Source of the DNA: Rallus limicola | Taxonomy: Eukaryota > Chordata > Aves > Gruiformes > Rallidae | Direction of reading: 5' to 3' | Assembly (NCBI GenBank): GCA_022605955.1 | Contig: JAKCOZ010000085.1 | Span: 558,001-622,000 of the forward strand | Length of the DNA stretch: 64,000 nt | Notes under the pieces: model-generated | The model's database searches: none | What the model was told of the DNA's origin: nothing | What the model saw: only the letters and a program-made list of their open reading frames with translations | Translations under genes and position numbers: made by a program | Shown here: positions 12,931 through 23,405 of the stretch, in pieces | Position numbering within the stretch: position 1 is the first letter of the stretch | Layout of the letters: every line of letters starts with the position of its first letter

Positions 12931-13392
12931 TCACTGGTATCTTTGCAATGGAGCTTGTATGTTGACGCTTGGGACTGAAAAAGCAAATTTAGGAGCATCA
13001 TTTGGGTGCAGTGGGATATTAAAAAAGCAATCCTTGAGGTCAGGAACAGCCAAATACCAATTTCGAGGAATCATAGTGGGGGATGGGAGTCCTGGCTGGA
13101 GGGCTCCCCTATCTTCCACAGCGTCATTAATTTTCCTGAGGTCGTGGAGCAAGTGCCACTTGCCCGTTTGTTTCTTAATAACAAAAACAGGTGAATGCCA
13201 AGGACTAGTGGAAGGAACAACATGCCCTTTTGTTAACTGTTCCATAACTAGCTCTTGGAGGGCACAAAGCTTTTCCAGTGGTAGGGACCATTCATCTGCC
13301 CAAATAGGGGTATCAGTTTTCCATGTCAATTTTAGGGTATCGCCCACTTCAATGGCCCCACCTAAAGATGGGTCTGAATGGACATTCCCCAC
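12931..13392 (-). pseudogene. ERV pol: RT N-terminal part, copy 1
   Basis: 153-codon frame with the fingers/palm start: PLEKLCALQELVMEQL, SPWHSPVFVIKK, WHLLHDLRKINDA and LAVPDLKDCFFNIPLHP, the last containing the first catalytic Asp of RT motif A. A stop codon ends it just before LPQGMKNSP of the next frame. Overlaps the end of the protease frame by about 30 bases in another frame, as expected for pro-pol frameshifting. Confidence 0.8.
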
Positions 13393-13925
13393 TGTGATAG
13401 CACATCACGCCCCCACAGAATCATAGGGACAGGTAACACAAAGGGTTTAACAGAGGCTGTATGCCCCTCCGGACCTCGAACTTGGATGAATTCCAAGCTT
13501 TGGTGGCTGCTACCAGTCCCCCCAATTCCAGCCAATGCTTGGGAAACATTAGCCAGAGGCCATTGGGGAGGCCACTTAGCCTGAGAGATTACGGTAACAT
13601 CCGCTCCAGGATCAAGAACTCCATTTAGTAGCACCTGCTGCCCCCCACCCCCACCCCAGATAAGGGTACACTGGCACACTGGTCGCTTTTGAGAAATAGA
13701 TTGCACCCATAGAATTTGTGGGCTTCCCATAGATCCAAAACCTCCCCTCCTTGGATGGGGTTGAATAGGGACAGGGGAGTGTGTCCCTGCTGGAATCAGT
13801 ATTAATTGCACTATACAGCTACCTTCAAGTGTTGTGCAGGGAGGAAATGGGGGCCGTGCCATAATTTTGATTTCATCAGTACTGTCAGAGGCAACAAGCC
13901 CTGGTAATACAAAAAGCCCTGACAA
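13362..13925 (-). pseudogene. ERV dUTPase-like and protease region, copy 1
   Basis: 187 codons. The first third resembles the C-terminal part of a retroviral dUTPase (FVLPGLVASDSTDEIKI then CIVQLILIP). The aspartyl protease follows: VLLNGVLDPGADVTVIS occupies the active-site loop, where the family has D-[ST]-G, so the catalytic triplet is altered to D-P-G. The flap and C-terminal strand ILWGRDVLSQWG are visible. Catalytically dead by this substitution. Confidence 0.75.
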
Positions 13926-14267
13926 TGTTGTAGATTATCTTCCTAACAATAGCCCTTGTGTTCTAGGGGATAGGGACCGGGAAGCCTTGGTAAGAAGTGC
14001 CGGCAGCTCCCGGCCAGGGGGTTTGGGGGAGTGAAGGGACACACAGCGCATTGGGGTGCTGGGGGCTCGCACTTCTCCTGAGCGGGGACTAGGCCAAGTC
14101 CCCCAGCCAGCTCCTGTTCCCCACGGGACCCTGCTCCCCCCTCCCCTCCCCCCCCAGCTCTGCTCCCTAGTGCAGCCTGGCTCTGCGTCCCACTCTCCCC
14201 GTGCAGCTGAGGTGCTCTGGGTGATGCTCTGGGTGACAAACGTTCCTTCCGCTCCTTCGTCCCGCAG

Positions 14268-17055
14268 GCAGTCATGAGATACCTCCCCACCTCTGAATGG
14301 GTGGACGTCATCCTCCTGGCCCTGGGGACCCTGAGATGCCAGAGTGCCTCCAGCATCCCAGTGGCTGCCAATATGGTGGCTGTCCTTGTGGCAAACAATG
14401 CCTTAGAGCCGGAGCAGGTGAGGACCCTGTGGGTGGCAACAGCCCACCCGGGGCCTGTTGCTCCCCTGGCAACGCACTGGGCCAGCCCTGATGCAGTCTC
14501 GTGCTGGCAGCATCCTGCAATGGGAATGGAAGCAGCTCCCAGCAGGAGCTGGGGAAATGGCTGCGCTCACCCTGTGACATCCCCACTTCCACCCACGTCT
14601 CCAGGTGCAGAAAATCGTCTGGACCATCTACAGGAACCTGGCAGCCCGTAGGAGTTGGATGGCCGTCGGCAGCCTTAGCAGTGTCCTGCGGTTGCTGACA
14701 GGCAAATACCCCAGGGTGGTGGTGGTCAGCCTGCTGCAGCGCTCCCCAACGTGCGACCAGTACGTGGCCCAGCAGCCTCTGGGTCTTCTCTGCTACTGGC
14801 AGAGGGGCCTCCAGACCCTCCGCAGGGCCTTGAGCGTGGCCGTCCTCTGTTGGTGCCCCACTGACAGAGTCCTTGGTCCCCGCAGGGTCTCCAGGCGCAT
14901 GTGGGAAGAGGTGTTCTCCTCCTCTGATAGGGCAGAGAAGGTGCTGCAGGAGCTGGTCAGCATCCTAATGATGCGGCTGCCACCTGAGACCTCCATGGAG
15001 GAGGAACCCCTTGTCCTGCCCCTGGCTGTGAGTGGCTGGATGACTCCTTGCTGACCCCCAGGGTGCTCTCAGCTCTCTGCCCCCACCCTGCTCTCCTGCC
15101 TGCTCTTGGCTTTCTGAGTGGCCATGGCTACATCTTGGTGTGTGTGTGTCTTCTCCAGGCAGCCAGGGCAGTATGTGAGGTCCTGTCATTCGAAGGCCTG
15201 CAGAGGGAGGTGGTGGAGACATTTTTCCCTCAGCTTTTCCTGGCACTCCTTTTCCAAGTGGAGTGGGACAGGGAGCTGCTGCGGCAGGAGGTGGAGATCT
15301 TCTGGCAGAGGCAGCAAGGGTGTCAGCTCACCCCCATCAGGTGCTCCATCCCTGCCCTCTCATCCCTGCCAGCTGCCCAGCACCAGGCCCGTGGGAGCTG
15401 AGCGTTTCTCTCTCCTTGCACAGGTCTGCGGTGCAGGCCATGAAAATGCTGCTCTGCCGCCTGGGCCATGAGAGTGTGGTGCAGGCCATCGAGGCGCAGG
15501 GGGCCTGGGATGCTCTGCTCAGCACCCAGACCCACCTCGAGGGAGTGGGCACCATTGCCAGGTGAGAGCCCGCCCCTTCTCCGTGTTCTGTGGGACCAGG
15601 CACCCCACGCCACCCCCTCTCTTGGGGCTGAGGGCAGGGGGTCCCCGTGTCTACAAAGCAGCGCTGCAGACTGGTGACGTGAGGCTGGCGCAAGCCCCAA
15701 AGATAGGTGCCCAGCCGGCTCAGGCCTGACAGTGCCTCCTTCCCCCTGCCAGGGAGATGAAGAACATCTCAAGACCCCTGCTCTCCCCCATCGCCCGCCA
15801 CCTGGTACAGCTCCTGCGGGTGGAGGACCCCACCAGGGAGAGGGTGGCCATGGCCTTCCTCGTGGAGGTGAGCCCAACTGCAGCGGCCCCAGCTCCCTGC
15901 AAGGCTCGGCTCTCCCATGCCCGCAGCTGCCGGAGGGGCTGGGACAGCGGGTGGCTCTGGCTGGTACCGTGGAGCAAGCAGTGGCATGTGGCGTGAGGCC
16001 CGGGGGCTCTCTGCCATCCTGCCGCCTCTATGCGGGCTTGGTCTTTTCCCCGGCACCTTTGCCCTGAGCTGATGGCTGGAGCCAGCACCCACCTCAGCAG
16101 TTCCCGCCTGTGTTTCAGATACTGGACTGCTCGGACCTTGGCGATGAGCTGGACGGGGCCCTGGAAATCTTCCCCAGGTATCTGCAGAGCCAGTGCCCGG
16201 GGATGTCCAGCCTGGTGCTCAGGGGTGCTAACGAAGAAGTGGAGATTGCCCGGTGTCAGAAAGGGCAGTATTTTGGAGAGCTTGCTCTTGTTACCAGCAA
16301 GCCCAGAGCAGCCTCTGCCTATGCTGTTGGGGAGGTCAAATGTTTAGGTAAGCAGATGTTCTGTGTTTCTGGTGATCCCTTTTTGGTCTTGACTTGTTTT
16401 GTGGACCATGCCTGAGTGAGCAGCTGTTCAAAGCCTAGCAGCCTTTTGGTAACTGGTGCTCAGGCACAAGAAGCTCGGAGCATGGGCTGGAGCAGCTCTT
16501 CACACTGAACTTGAGCAGCACCGCTGCTTCCTTCCAGCAGGTTCTGGTTTATCTGCTTGTGTGGCCTGTACTCTTTGAAGGGGTAAGTAGCATCAGCTTC
16601 TTGTCTACAGCTTGGTCACACACAGCTTTTGTCATGCATTTTTTTTCAATGCCAGTGTGCTGTGTGTTTGGCTTCTGTATTTATCCTTGAGGTCAGGTGT
16701 GTATTTCATTAATGCCTTTTCTTCAAATAACAGCAGAGAGGAAAATGAGAAATACCATTTCTCTTTCTGTGGCTTCTGTCGAACTCTCAGACCTGAATGG
16801 GTTGGACTGTATGTCTGAGTTCTGAGCTGAAAAAATAGTTTGGTGTGTAAAGTCCTTTCTGACAGACAATCTTGTCTTCTCTTGTGTTCCTTTGCAGTCA
16901 TGGATGTGCAAGCATTTGCGAGGTTGCTTGGACCCCGCATGGACAGTATGAAGAGGGATATAAGACATGAGGAGCAGATGGTGGCGATGATTGGCTCCAG
17001 CATGGACCTGTTGGATCCAGGAAATGAGGCACAGGGTACCTCAGTGCCGCCTTAG
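14268..17055 (+). CDS. MROH / PRKAR2A chimeric reading frame, 8 exons
   Basis: Exons: 14268-14417, 14605-14759, 14886-15027, 15159-15340, 15424-15561, 15753-15867, 16119-16347, 16898-17055. Phases agree throughout and no stop occurs before TAG at 17053-17055. Exon 2 is 155 nt ending in phase 2, exactly like exon 7 of the first MROH gene, so these are homologous positions. The first six exons and the start of the seventh encode MROH helices (for example [40 protein letters not shown]). Inside exon 7, at about 16221-16226, MROH sequence ends (SSLVLRG) and PRKAR2A sequence begins with no break in frame. 5' exons are missing: the ERV ends 290 bp upstream and no promoter is seen. It could be a transcribed chimera or a decaying fragment. 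The open frame across 8 exons argues for youth or constraint. Confidence 0.6.
16224..17055 (+). CDS. PRKAR2A: PRKAR2A-type cyclic-nucleotide-binding domain B, C-terminal half
   Basis: The piece [14 protein letters not shown] then [15 protein letters not shown] is the phosphate-binding cassette of CNB-B in type II regulatory subunits of cAMP-dependent kinase, including the Arg that contacts the cyclic phosphate. The intron at 16348-16897 splits a Val codon (G|TC) before MDVQAF, as I recall for PRKAR2A. The last exon ([12 protein letters not shown] to the stop) matches the RII C-terminus but is diverged. It ends [15 protein letters not shown], carries FARLLGPRM where RII has FERLLGPCM, and lacks the Tyr normally before EEQ, which I recall as the residue capping adenine. 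Only half of one CNB fold is present, so cAMP binding is unlikely. RII-alpha fits better than RII-beta. Confidence 0.8.
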
Positions 17056-17752
17056 TTCAAGGCACAGAAAATGGAAAATGGACACTATGGGACAGTACGG
17101 AACAGTTACTGCTGCTGCCTCCTTGGGCATTTTAGAAAACATAAACAAGTCTCAGCACAGATAGATTGCTCGCTCCCTGTCTCCACTTTGCTGGTGATAC
17201 TTTGTTCTTAGACGTAGATTACAGATGTTTCTAACCCTGTGTTCACTTACTTGGTTCGGAATGGCATCTGTCCAACAGTTCAAGTGCCTGATATGAAACC
17301 CAAAGTGTGCAAGGTATAGAAGCCTCCTTCCTTCTGGTGTTACTGTTGGGATAAATTTTCAGATCCCATTCTGTAGTGGGAGGTTGCCTGTTCCCCAGAG
17401 GCAACCTGTGGAATAAGAGCCTTTCAGGGGCCTGTGAGGTTTGTCTGTTGCTTTCCTTACACAGTATCAAATTTGTTTTTAATTGTAGCATCTGGGTTTG
17501 AAGTTAAAATATCAATGGAGCCAGTTAATAAGGTGGCACTGAAGTTTTCTTCCACCGGCCGAAAGCAGGAGGTACTATAGCTCTTCAAACCAAGTAAACC
17601 GAGCTGGGGCCATGGGAGAGTGTGCTTAGCAAGACACTGCAGAAGGTGAAGCACTACTATATTTTAAGAGTTTTCTGAGCAGCAAAGAAAATTGGTTTAC
17701 TCTGTGCTGCCCAAAACACTGCAGTGGTTCAGATCAAATGGCCTGAAGGTGT
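17056..17752 (+). other. Downstream of PRKAR2A exon; one unassigned exon-like block
   Basis: Mostly 3'-flank-like sequence. One block, 17489-17571, has acceptor TTTTTAATTGTAG, donor GAG|GTACTA and an open frame reading SGFEVKISMEPVNKVALKFS. It reads like protein but I do not recognise it. The right edge at about 17753 is the breakpoint with duplication copy 2. Confidence 0.3.
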
Positions 17753-17799
17753 GATACCCAGAGGCCAGGATTGGTACATCGAGGCAGGGGTATGGGTAA

Positions 17800-18415
<616 letters not shown>

Positions 18416-18740
18416 GTGTGGAGGGTGGGGAGGGGCTGATAGGGGGAGGTTGGGGGGTTACTGAGGGGTGGGGTTGTATCCCAAGGTGGGGGGGACTAAA
18501 TTGAGGCAGGACTGGGGGCAAACTGAGGGAGGGGTGAGTAAGGTAGGAATGGGGGCTGAGATGGGTGGGATGGGGGGTGGAGTTTGGGGGGTGTGAGGGA
18601 GTAGGCCAAGTCAGGGGTGGGTAAACCGAGGCAGGGGTGGCTAAGGGAGGGATGGGGAAGATCAAGGAGATTGGTGGGCCAGTCTGGGGGCACACAGCCC
18701 TGTCACCCCCCTTGGGGACACCCCTGTCATCCCCCACCAC

Positions 18741-19063
18741 CTGCGTGTGGCCAGGCTGGTGGTGGCTGCCATCCTGGGTGTCATCGTCCTGAGTGAATGA
18801 CACTGGGAGGGGGACAGCCACTGGGAAGGTCCTTGTGTCACCTGGGGGACACTGGGGGGTACCTGTGTCACTTAGGGGGATCCCCATGTGACCTGGGGGT
18901 CACTCTGGGGGTCCTTGAGTCACTGTGGGGGTCCTGGTTTCACCTGGGGGTGCCCAGGGTGCCCCTTGGGCTCGGTGTCACCTGGGAGACTGACAGGGTG
19001 GTGACACATCCCTTCTCATGTCCCTCTACCAGGTGGGAAGTGCAAGCGCCAGAGCAAAGCCAG
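18741..19063 (+). pseudogene. FXYD-family exons (TM helix and cytoplasmic start), copy 2
   Basis: The first block, from 18741, encodes LRVARLVVAAILGVIVL and ends CCTGA|GTGAAT at 18792. The second exon, 19033-19063, follows CTCTACCAG and encodes GKCKRQSKA. Joining them restores a Ser codon and gives ..VLSGKCK.., the hallmark junction of FXYD ion-transport regulators after the TM helix. No clear acceptor or PFxYD motif is seen upstream, so this is a fragment. The intron (18793-19032) is G-rich TGTCACCTGGGGG-type repeat. Confidence 0.6.
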
Positions 19064-19476
19064 GTGGGGACTGGGGGACACTGGAGGGACACTGCCCCCT
19101 TCATGTCCCCCAAGTCCTCCCATGTCCCAGTGTCATCCCAGGTGCCACCACATACCCCATGTCCCCACCACTGTTCCCTGTGTCTCCAGTGTCCCCTATC
19201 CCCTCATGTCCCCTGTGTCCCAAACATCCCCAGTGTCCCATTCCAGACCCCCCCCAATGTCCACCCCAGTCCCCGCAGTGCCAGCACATCCCTCACCCAG
19301 GCACGCCAGGGTCTCCCCCCTGTGCTGCTCCCCAGCATTGCACCCTCATCCCTGGGGCTCAAAGGGGAAACCAGTGACCCAGCCTTGAAACTGGGCTGCT
19401 GACATCCCCGGGAGCTGGGGAAAAGGGCTTGGGTTGCCCCACCTGCCCCCAGCCCTGACTGCTCTCTCTTGGCCAG

Positions 19477-19673
19477 ATTTGGGCTGCTCCTGCATGGCCA
19501 TGTCCAGGGAGGCAATGAACGCCCTGGAAAACATCCAGGCCTTCCTCAGGAGCAGACCAGAGGTATCTGTGGCCACTTCTCCAAGGCTGCATCTAGCTGC
19601 TGCAAGAGGAGCCTGCTGACCGCCTGGGCACCACGGTGCGGCAGCGAGCCATGCTGGCCATCACCACCATCAG
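19477..19673 (+). pseudogene. MROH-family exon remnants, copy 2 (fused by deletion)
   Basis: 19477-19562 equals exon 9787-9872. A 303-bp deletion relative to copy 1 (9907-10209) then joins intron sequence ATCTAG directly to the middle of the third exon (CTGCTGCAAGAGG, 19597-19673). The second exon and the acceptor of the third are gone, so this copy cannot splice normally. Confidence 0.65.
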
Positions 19674-19676
19674 GTA

Positions 19677-20912
19677 CCTCATCCGGGGCACGGAGAGCAT
19701 CGCCTCCCACAAGGCCACGCCAGAGCTGCAAGCCAGAGCGCTGTCAGCAGGGCTGCCTCGGCCACAGCAGCACAGCCTGGGCCAGCGCTGCAGGACACAG
19801 GCCCTGCCCCTCGGCCGCCATGCCCCGGGCAGCAGGAGAGGGCTGTGGGGGTTCCCTGTGGGGCTGGGAGGAGCGTGGGGGCTCTGGGCTGGCTTGGCCA
19901 GCTTTGGCTGCTGCCAAGAGGCCCCAGTCCCCCTGCCCAGAGGGAAGAAGCCCTCGTGGCTTTGGGGGCCAGTACCTGTCTCCTTGTGGAGGGAACCTCA
20001 ACAGGCTGCTGCTCACATTGGTGAGGTACTCCTCGCTCATCCTGAGCAGGAGCAACTCCACGCTCTGCCGGGCTGACACCGTGGTGATGCTCTGCAAGTG
20101 TCCGGCGATGCAGCTCATGATCTCTGGCACCTGGAGGGGCCACAGGTGAGGATGCTGCCGCTGCTGGAACACAGCCCTTCCCTCGGCTGCCCTTCCGGTC
20201 CCTCTGTGCTGCCTTGAAGTGGCTTCAGGTGCCCAAGAGCACCTTCCCACTGCTGGGGAAGGAGGGAGGGAGGGTCAGGGCCTGACAGGCAGGCACATCC
20301 AGCCACAGGCCACATTCCTCCTTCAGCCAGCAGCCAGGGTCCATCACGATCCCATCCACGACTTCTCTGGCTGCTTCCTTTCCAAAGATGCTGGAGTCGC
20401 TCATCGCCTCGATGGTCGTGAGGACGATGCCTGTCCTCTCAGCAGGTCGGAGGTAAGGCGCAAGGGACTATGGGAGGAAGGAAGGGAGCGAAGCCATGTC
20501 ACACTGAGCGCTCTGAGGGCGCTGCTCAGCCGGGCAGCACCAGCAGCCCTGGCGAGAGACGCCCGGTGCGTTGGCAGTGGTGCCTGAAGGAAACTGGCAG
20601 TGGGGACTGTGGTCACTGCACGAGGGAGAATGAGGAGAGAGGGCCCCCAGGCTGAGGGACGAGGGGTGGGCTCGTGGGCACAGTGTGCCAGCCCTATGGC
20701 AAACCAGGGCTTTGCCTTTGTTGGCACCTGGCTCCTGCGCGTGCCACAGACAAGAGTCCCAGCGAGGGGGGAGCTCGATACCCTCATAAGGTCTCTGGTG
20801 CTGGGTTCCTGCACACAGGAGGTGGCCTCAGGTTGGCAACGGAGCTGTCGTGCTTCAAGCTTTGCTGCTGCCCTGCCTTGAGGGAGGAGAAAACACACAT
20901 GCCTTGACGGAG
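19677..20912 (-). pseudogene. Inverted partial copy of MROH exons 5-8, copy 2
   Basis: Same inverted block as 10290-11525 at a constant offset of 9387 bases, including the destroyed exon 6 donor. The inversion and donor loss therefore predate the duplication. Minus-strand exon equivalents lie at 19976-20130 (exon 7), 20318-20467 (exon 6) and about 20782-20876 (exon 5). Confidence 0.8.
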
Positions 20913-21006
20913 AGAGACGGGACACAGCTTGATGCAAGCAAAAGTCCATTTCTTGTATAGAATCGCTCCTTTTTGTATGCTCTGAAGACAGCAATGCTTG
21001 TACTGG

Positions 21007-21792
21007 TCATGTCAGCAGATCAGCTTGTTGGTTTCCTTCTGCAATAAAACCAGGTAAAGAAGTGTGCGACCTGACATGCGTAACAAAATAGGGGTGAGGG
21101 CGAGAGTCCAGAAGAAGGGGAAGCTCCTGTAACAAAGCGAATAGTTCAGAACGTGAAACATCACGCAATGCAGCTGCTTCAGCTCGCTCAACAGTCCCTG
21201 CAACACAGGCTGAATCGGCGATAAGGTTAAGCGGTGTGGACCACTTTCCAAAAACTCCAACAACCGCCGTCAGCTCCACTATCTGGGGAGAACCAGGAAC
21301 AGTCTCTATGTTTGAGTCCCATTGTTCATGCTGGTCGTCCCACCATGAGATGACTGGTTTGTGCGATTTTCCAGACCCATCCGTAAATACAGTAAGGGCT
21401 GGTAATGGCTGATCACTCCTTTTCGGCCTGGGTATCAAGCCAAAGTCAATACTAAGCAGCTTATGCGAAGGTGGGTGGGATGTAAGCTGACCCGTACAGT
21501 CTGCCAGTGCCCTAACAAAGGCACCCGACTGCTGATACAGCCATCGTAAATGCGTGTCCGTTACAGGTAAGCAGAAACATGCCAAGTCCACTCCTGACAC
21601 TATTAACAAGCATTGTCTGGCCTTAACTCTCAAAGAAGCAAACATCTCCTGCTGCATTGAAATGGTTTTTGTAGATCGATTTGGCAAGAAAACCCGTTCG
21701 AGAATCAGCAGTGGGTTTTGTTTCTGAGGGTCCCACGGAAACACTAACGCATGAGGCTGTCGAGCAGGGCTCAAGACAATTAGAAAGGACAA
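21007..21792 (-). pseudogene. ERV RNase H and connection domain, copy 2
   Basis: 261 codons, same product as the 3' part of copy 1 pol (TDGSGKS, IVELTAV, GNQQAD). Opened by a private stop: a CGA codon in copy 1 is TGA here (about 21805), a CpG-type transition. This splits pol where copy 1 stays open. Confidence 0.8.
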
Positions 21793-21804
21793 TTCAGGAG
21801 CCCA

Positions 21805-22779
21805 TCAGTGTACTTGCCCGACAGTAACTGCTATAGCAATCTTTTGCAAAGAGTCAGCTGCCTCAGGACCAAGACTGCGAGGGGAGCACAAGTCAGAATC
21901 TCCTTTAAGCAGTTCAAATAAAGGACCTAAGTCCCCGTTAGAAATTCCTAACAGCGGCCAAACCCAATTGATTGTTCCCAACAATTTCTGTACATCATGT
22001 ACATTTTTTATGCTTGTCTGTATCTGTAAAGGTTGAGGAACTACAGTCTGGGCTCTGATGCACCAACCTAAATACTCCGATGGGGGTATCTTTTGAACCT
22101 TTCCCAGCGCAATACAGGGGCCTGCTGAGTTAACAGCAGTTGTGACAAGGGCTACAGCTTCCTCCACGACTTCGTGATGTTGTGCGGCCACTAGGATGTC
22201 ATCCACGTAACGGTACAGTAAGACACCAGGCATTGCAGTCCTAACAGGACTGAGTACTTTAGCTACAAGCCACTGACAGATTGTAGGACTGTTCTTCATT
22301 CCTTGTGGCAGCACAACTCACCGGTATCTTTGCAATGGAGCTTGTATGTTGACGCTTGGGACTGAAAAAGCAAATTTAGGAGCATCATTTGGGTGCAGTG
22401 GGATATTAAAAAAGCAATCCTTGAGGTCAGGAACAGCCAAATACCAATGTCGAGGAATCATAGTGGGGGATGGGAGTCCTGGCTGGAGGGCTCCCCTATC
22501 TTCCACAGCGTCATTAATTTTCCTGAGGTCGTGGAGCAAGCGCCACTTGCCCGTTTGTTTCTTAATAACAAAAACAGGTGAATGCCAAGGACTAGTGGAA
22601 GGAACTACATGCCCTTTTGTTAACTGTTCCATAACTAGCTCTTGGAGGGCACAAAGCTTTTCCAGTGGTAGGGACCATTCATCTGCCCAAATAGGGGTAT
22701 CAGTTTTCCATGTCAATTTTAGGGTATCGCCCACTTCAATGGCCCCACCTAAAGATGGGTCTGAATGGATATTCCCCAC
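21805..22779 (-). pseudogene. ERV reverse transcriptase, copy 2 (two frames)
   Basis: 22318-22779 is the RT N-terminal part and 21805-22314 the part from LPQGMKNSP through the catalytic motif, which here reads YVDD, the normal form. The two are separated by the same in-frame TGA as in copy 1. The Y-to-C change in copy 1 is therefore secondary. Confidence 0.8.
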
Positions 22780-23384
22780 TGTGATAGCACATCACGCCCC
22801 CACAGAATCATAGGGACAGGTAACACAAAGGGTTTAACAGAGGCTGTATGCCCCTCCGGACCTCGAACTTGGATGAATTCCAAGCTTTGGTGGCTGCTAC
22901 CAGTCCCCCCAATTCCAGCCAATGCTTGGGAAACATTAGCCAGAGGCCATTGGGGAGGCCACTTAGCCTGAGAGATTACGGTAACATCCGCTCTAGGATC
23001 AAGAACTCCATTTAGTAGCACCTGCTGCCCCCCACCCCCACCCCAGATAAGGGTACACTGGCACACTGGTCGCTTTTGAGAAATAGATTGCACCCATAGA
23101 ATTTGTGGGCTTCCCATAGATCCAAAACCTCCCCTCCTTGGATGGGGTTGAATAGGGACAGGGGAGTGTGTCCCTGCTGGAATCAGTATTAATTGCACTA
23201 TACAGCTACCTTCAAGTGTTGTGCAGGGAGGAAATGGGGGCCGTGCCATAATTTTGATTTCATCAGTACTGTCAGAGGCAACAAGCCCTGGTAATACAAA
23301 AAGCCCTGACAATGTTGTAGATGATCTTCCTAACAATAGCCCTTGTGTTCTAGGGGATAGGGACCCCGAAATATTTGTTGACAA
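22749..23384 (-). pseudogene. ERV dUTPase-like and protease region, copy 2
   Basis: 211 codons, extending further upstream than copy 1 and covering more of the dUTPase-like segment (GRSSTTLSGLFVLPGL). The protease loop reads LDPRADV: both the Pro shared with copy 1 and a further Gly-to-Arg change, so the D-[ST]-G active site is doubly altered. Confidence 0.75.
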
Positions 23385-23405
23385 GAAGTGAACCGAGGGA
23401 TCGAG

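Larger units (their letters stand above)
11526..13974 (-). mobile_element. Class II (betaretrovirus-like) ERV, copy 1, truncated
   Basis: On the minus strand this copy carries, 5' to 3', a dUTPase/protease region, reverse transcriptase and RNase H. gag is cut away: at about 13974 the sequence switches to the second MROH gene. Integrase and env are also absent; after RNase H only about 90 bp of possibly LTR-like sequence precedes the inverted MROH segment. Identical in order, and without obvious indels, to 20913-23361 (constant offset 9387 bases). A protease gene with a dUTPase-like segment indicates a betaretrovirus/ERVK lineage. Not functional. Confidence 0.8.

Noticed and set aside
12959..13426. 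Plus-strand 155-codon frame opposite the ERV pol (also 22346-22813)
   Set aside because: Antisense shadow of the RT frame on the minus strand.
14268..16347. Second gene being simply the 3' half of the first MROH gene
   Set aside because: Exon lengths match in part, but the protein differs throughout ([17 protein letters not shown] versus VPEIMSCITGHWQS), so it is a distinct paralogue.
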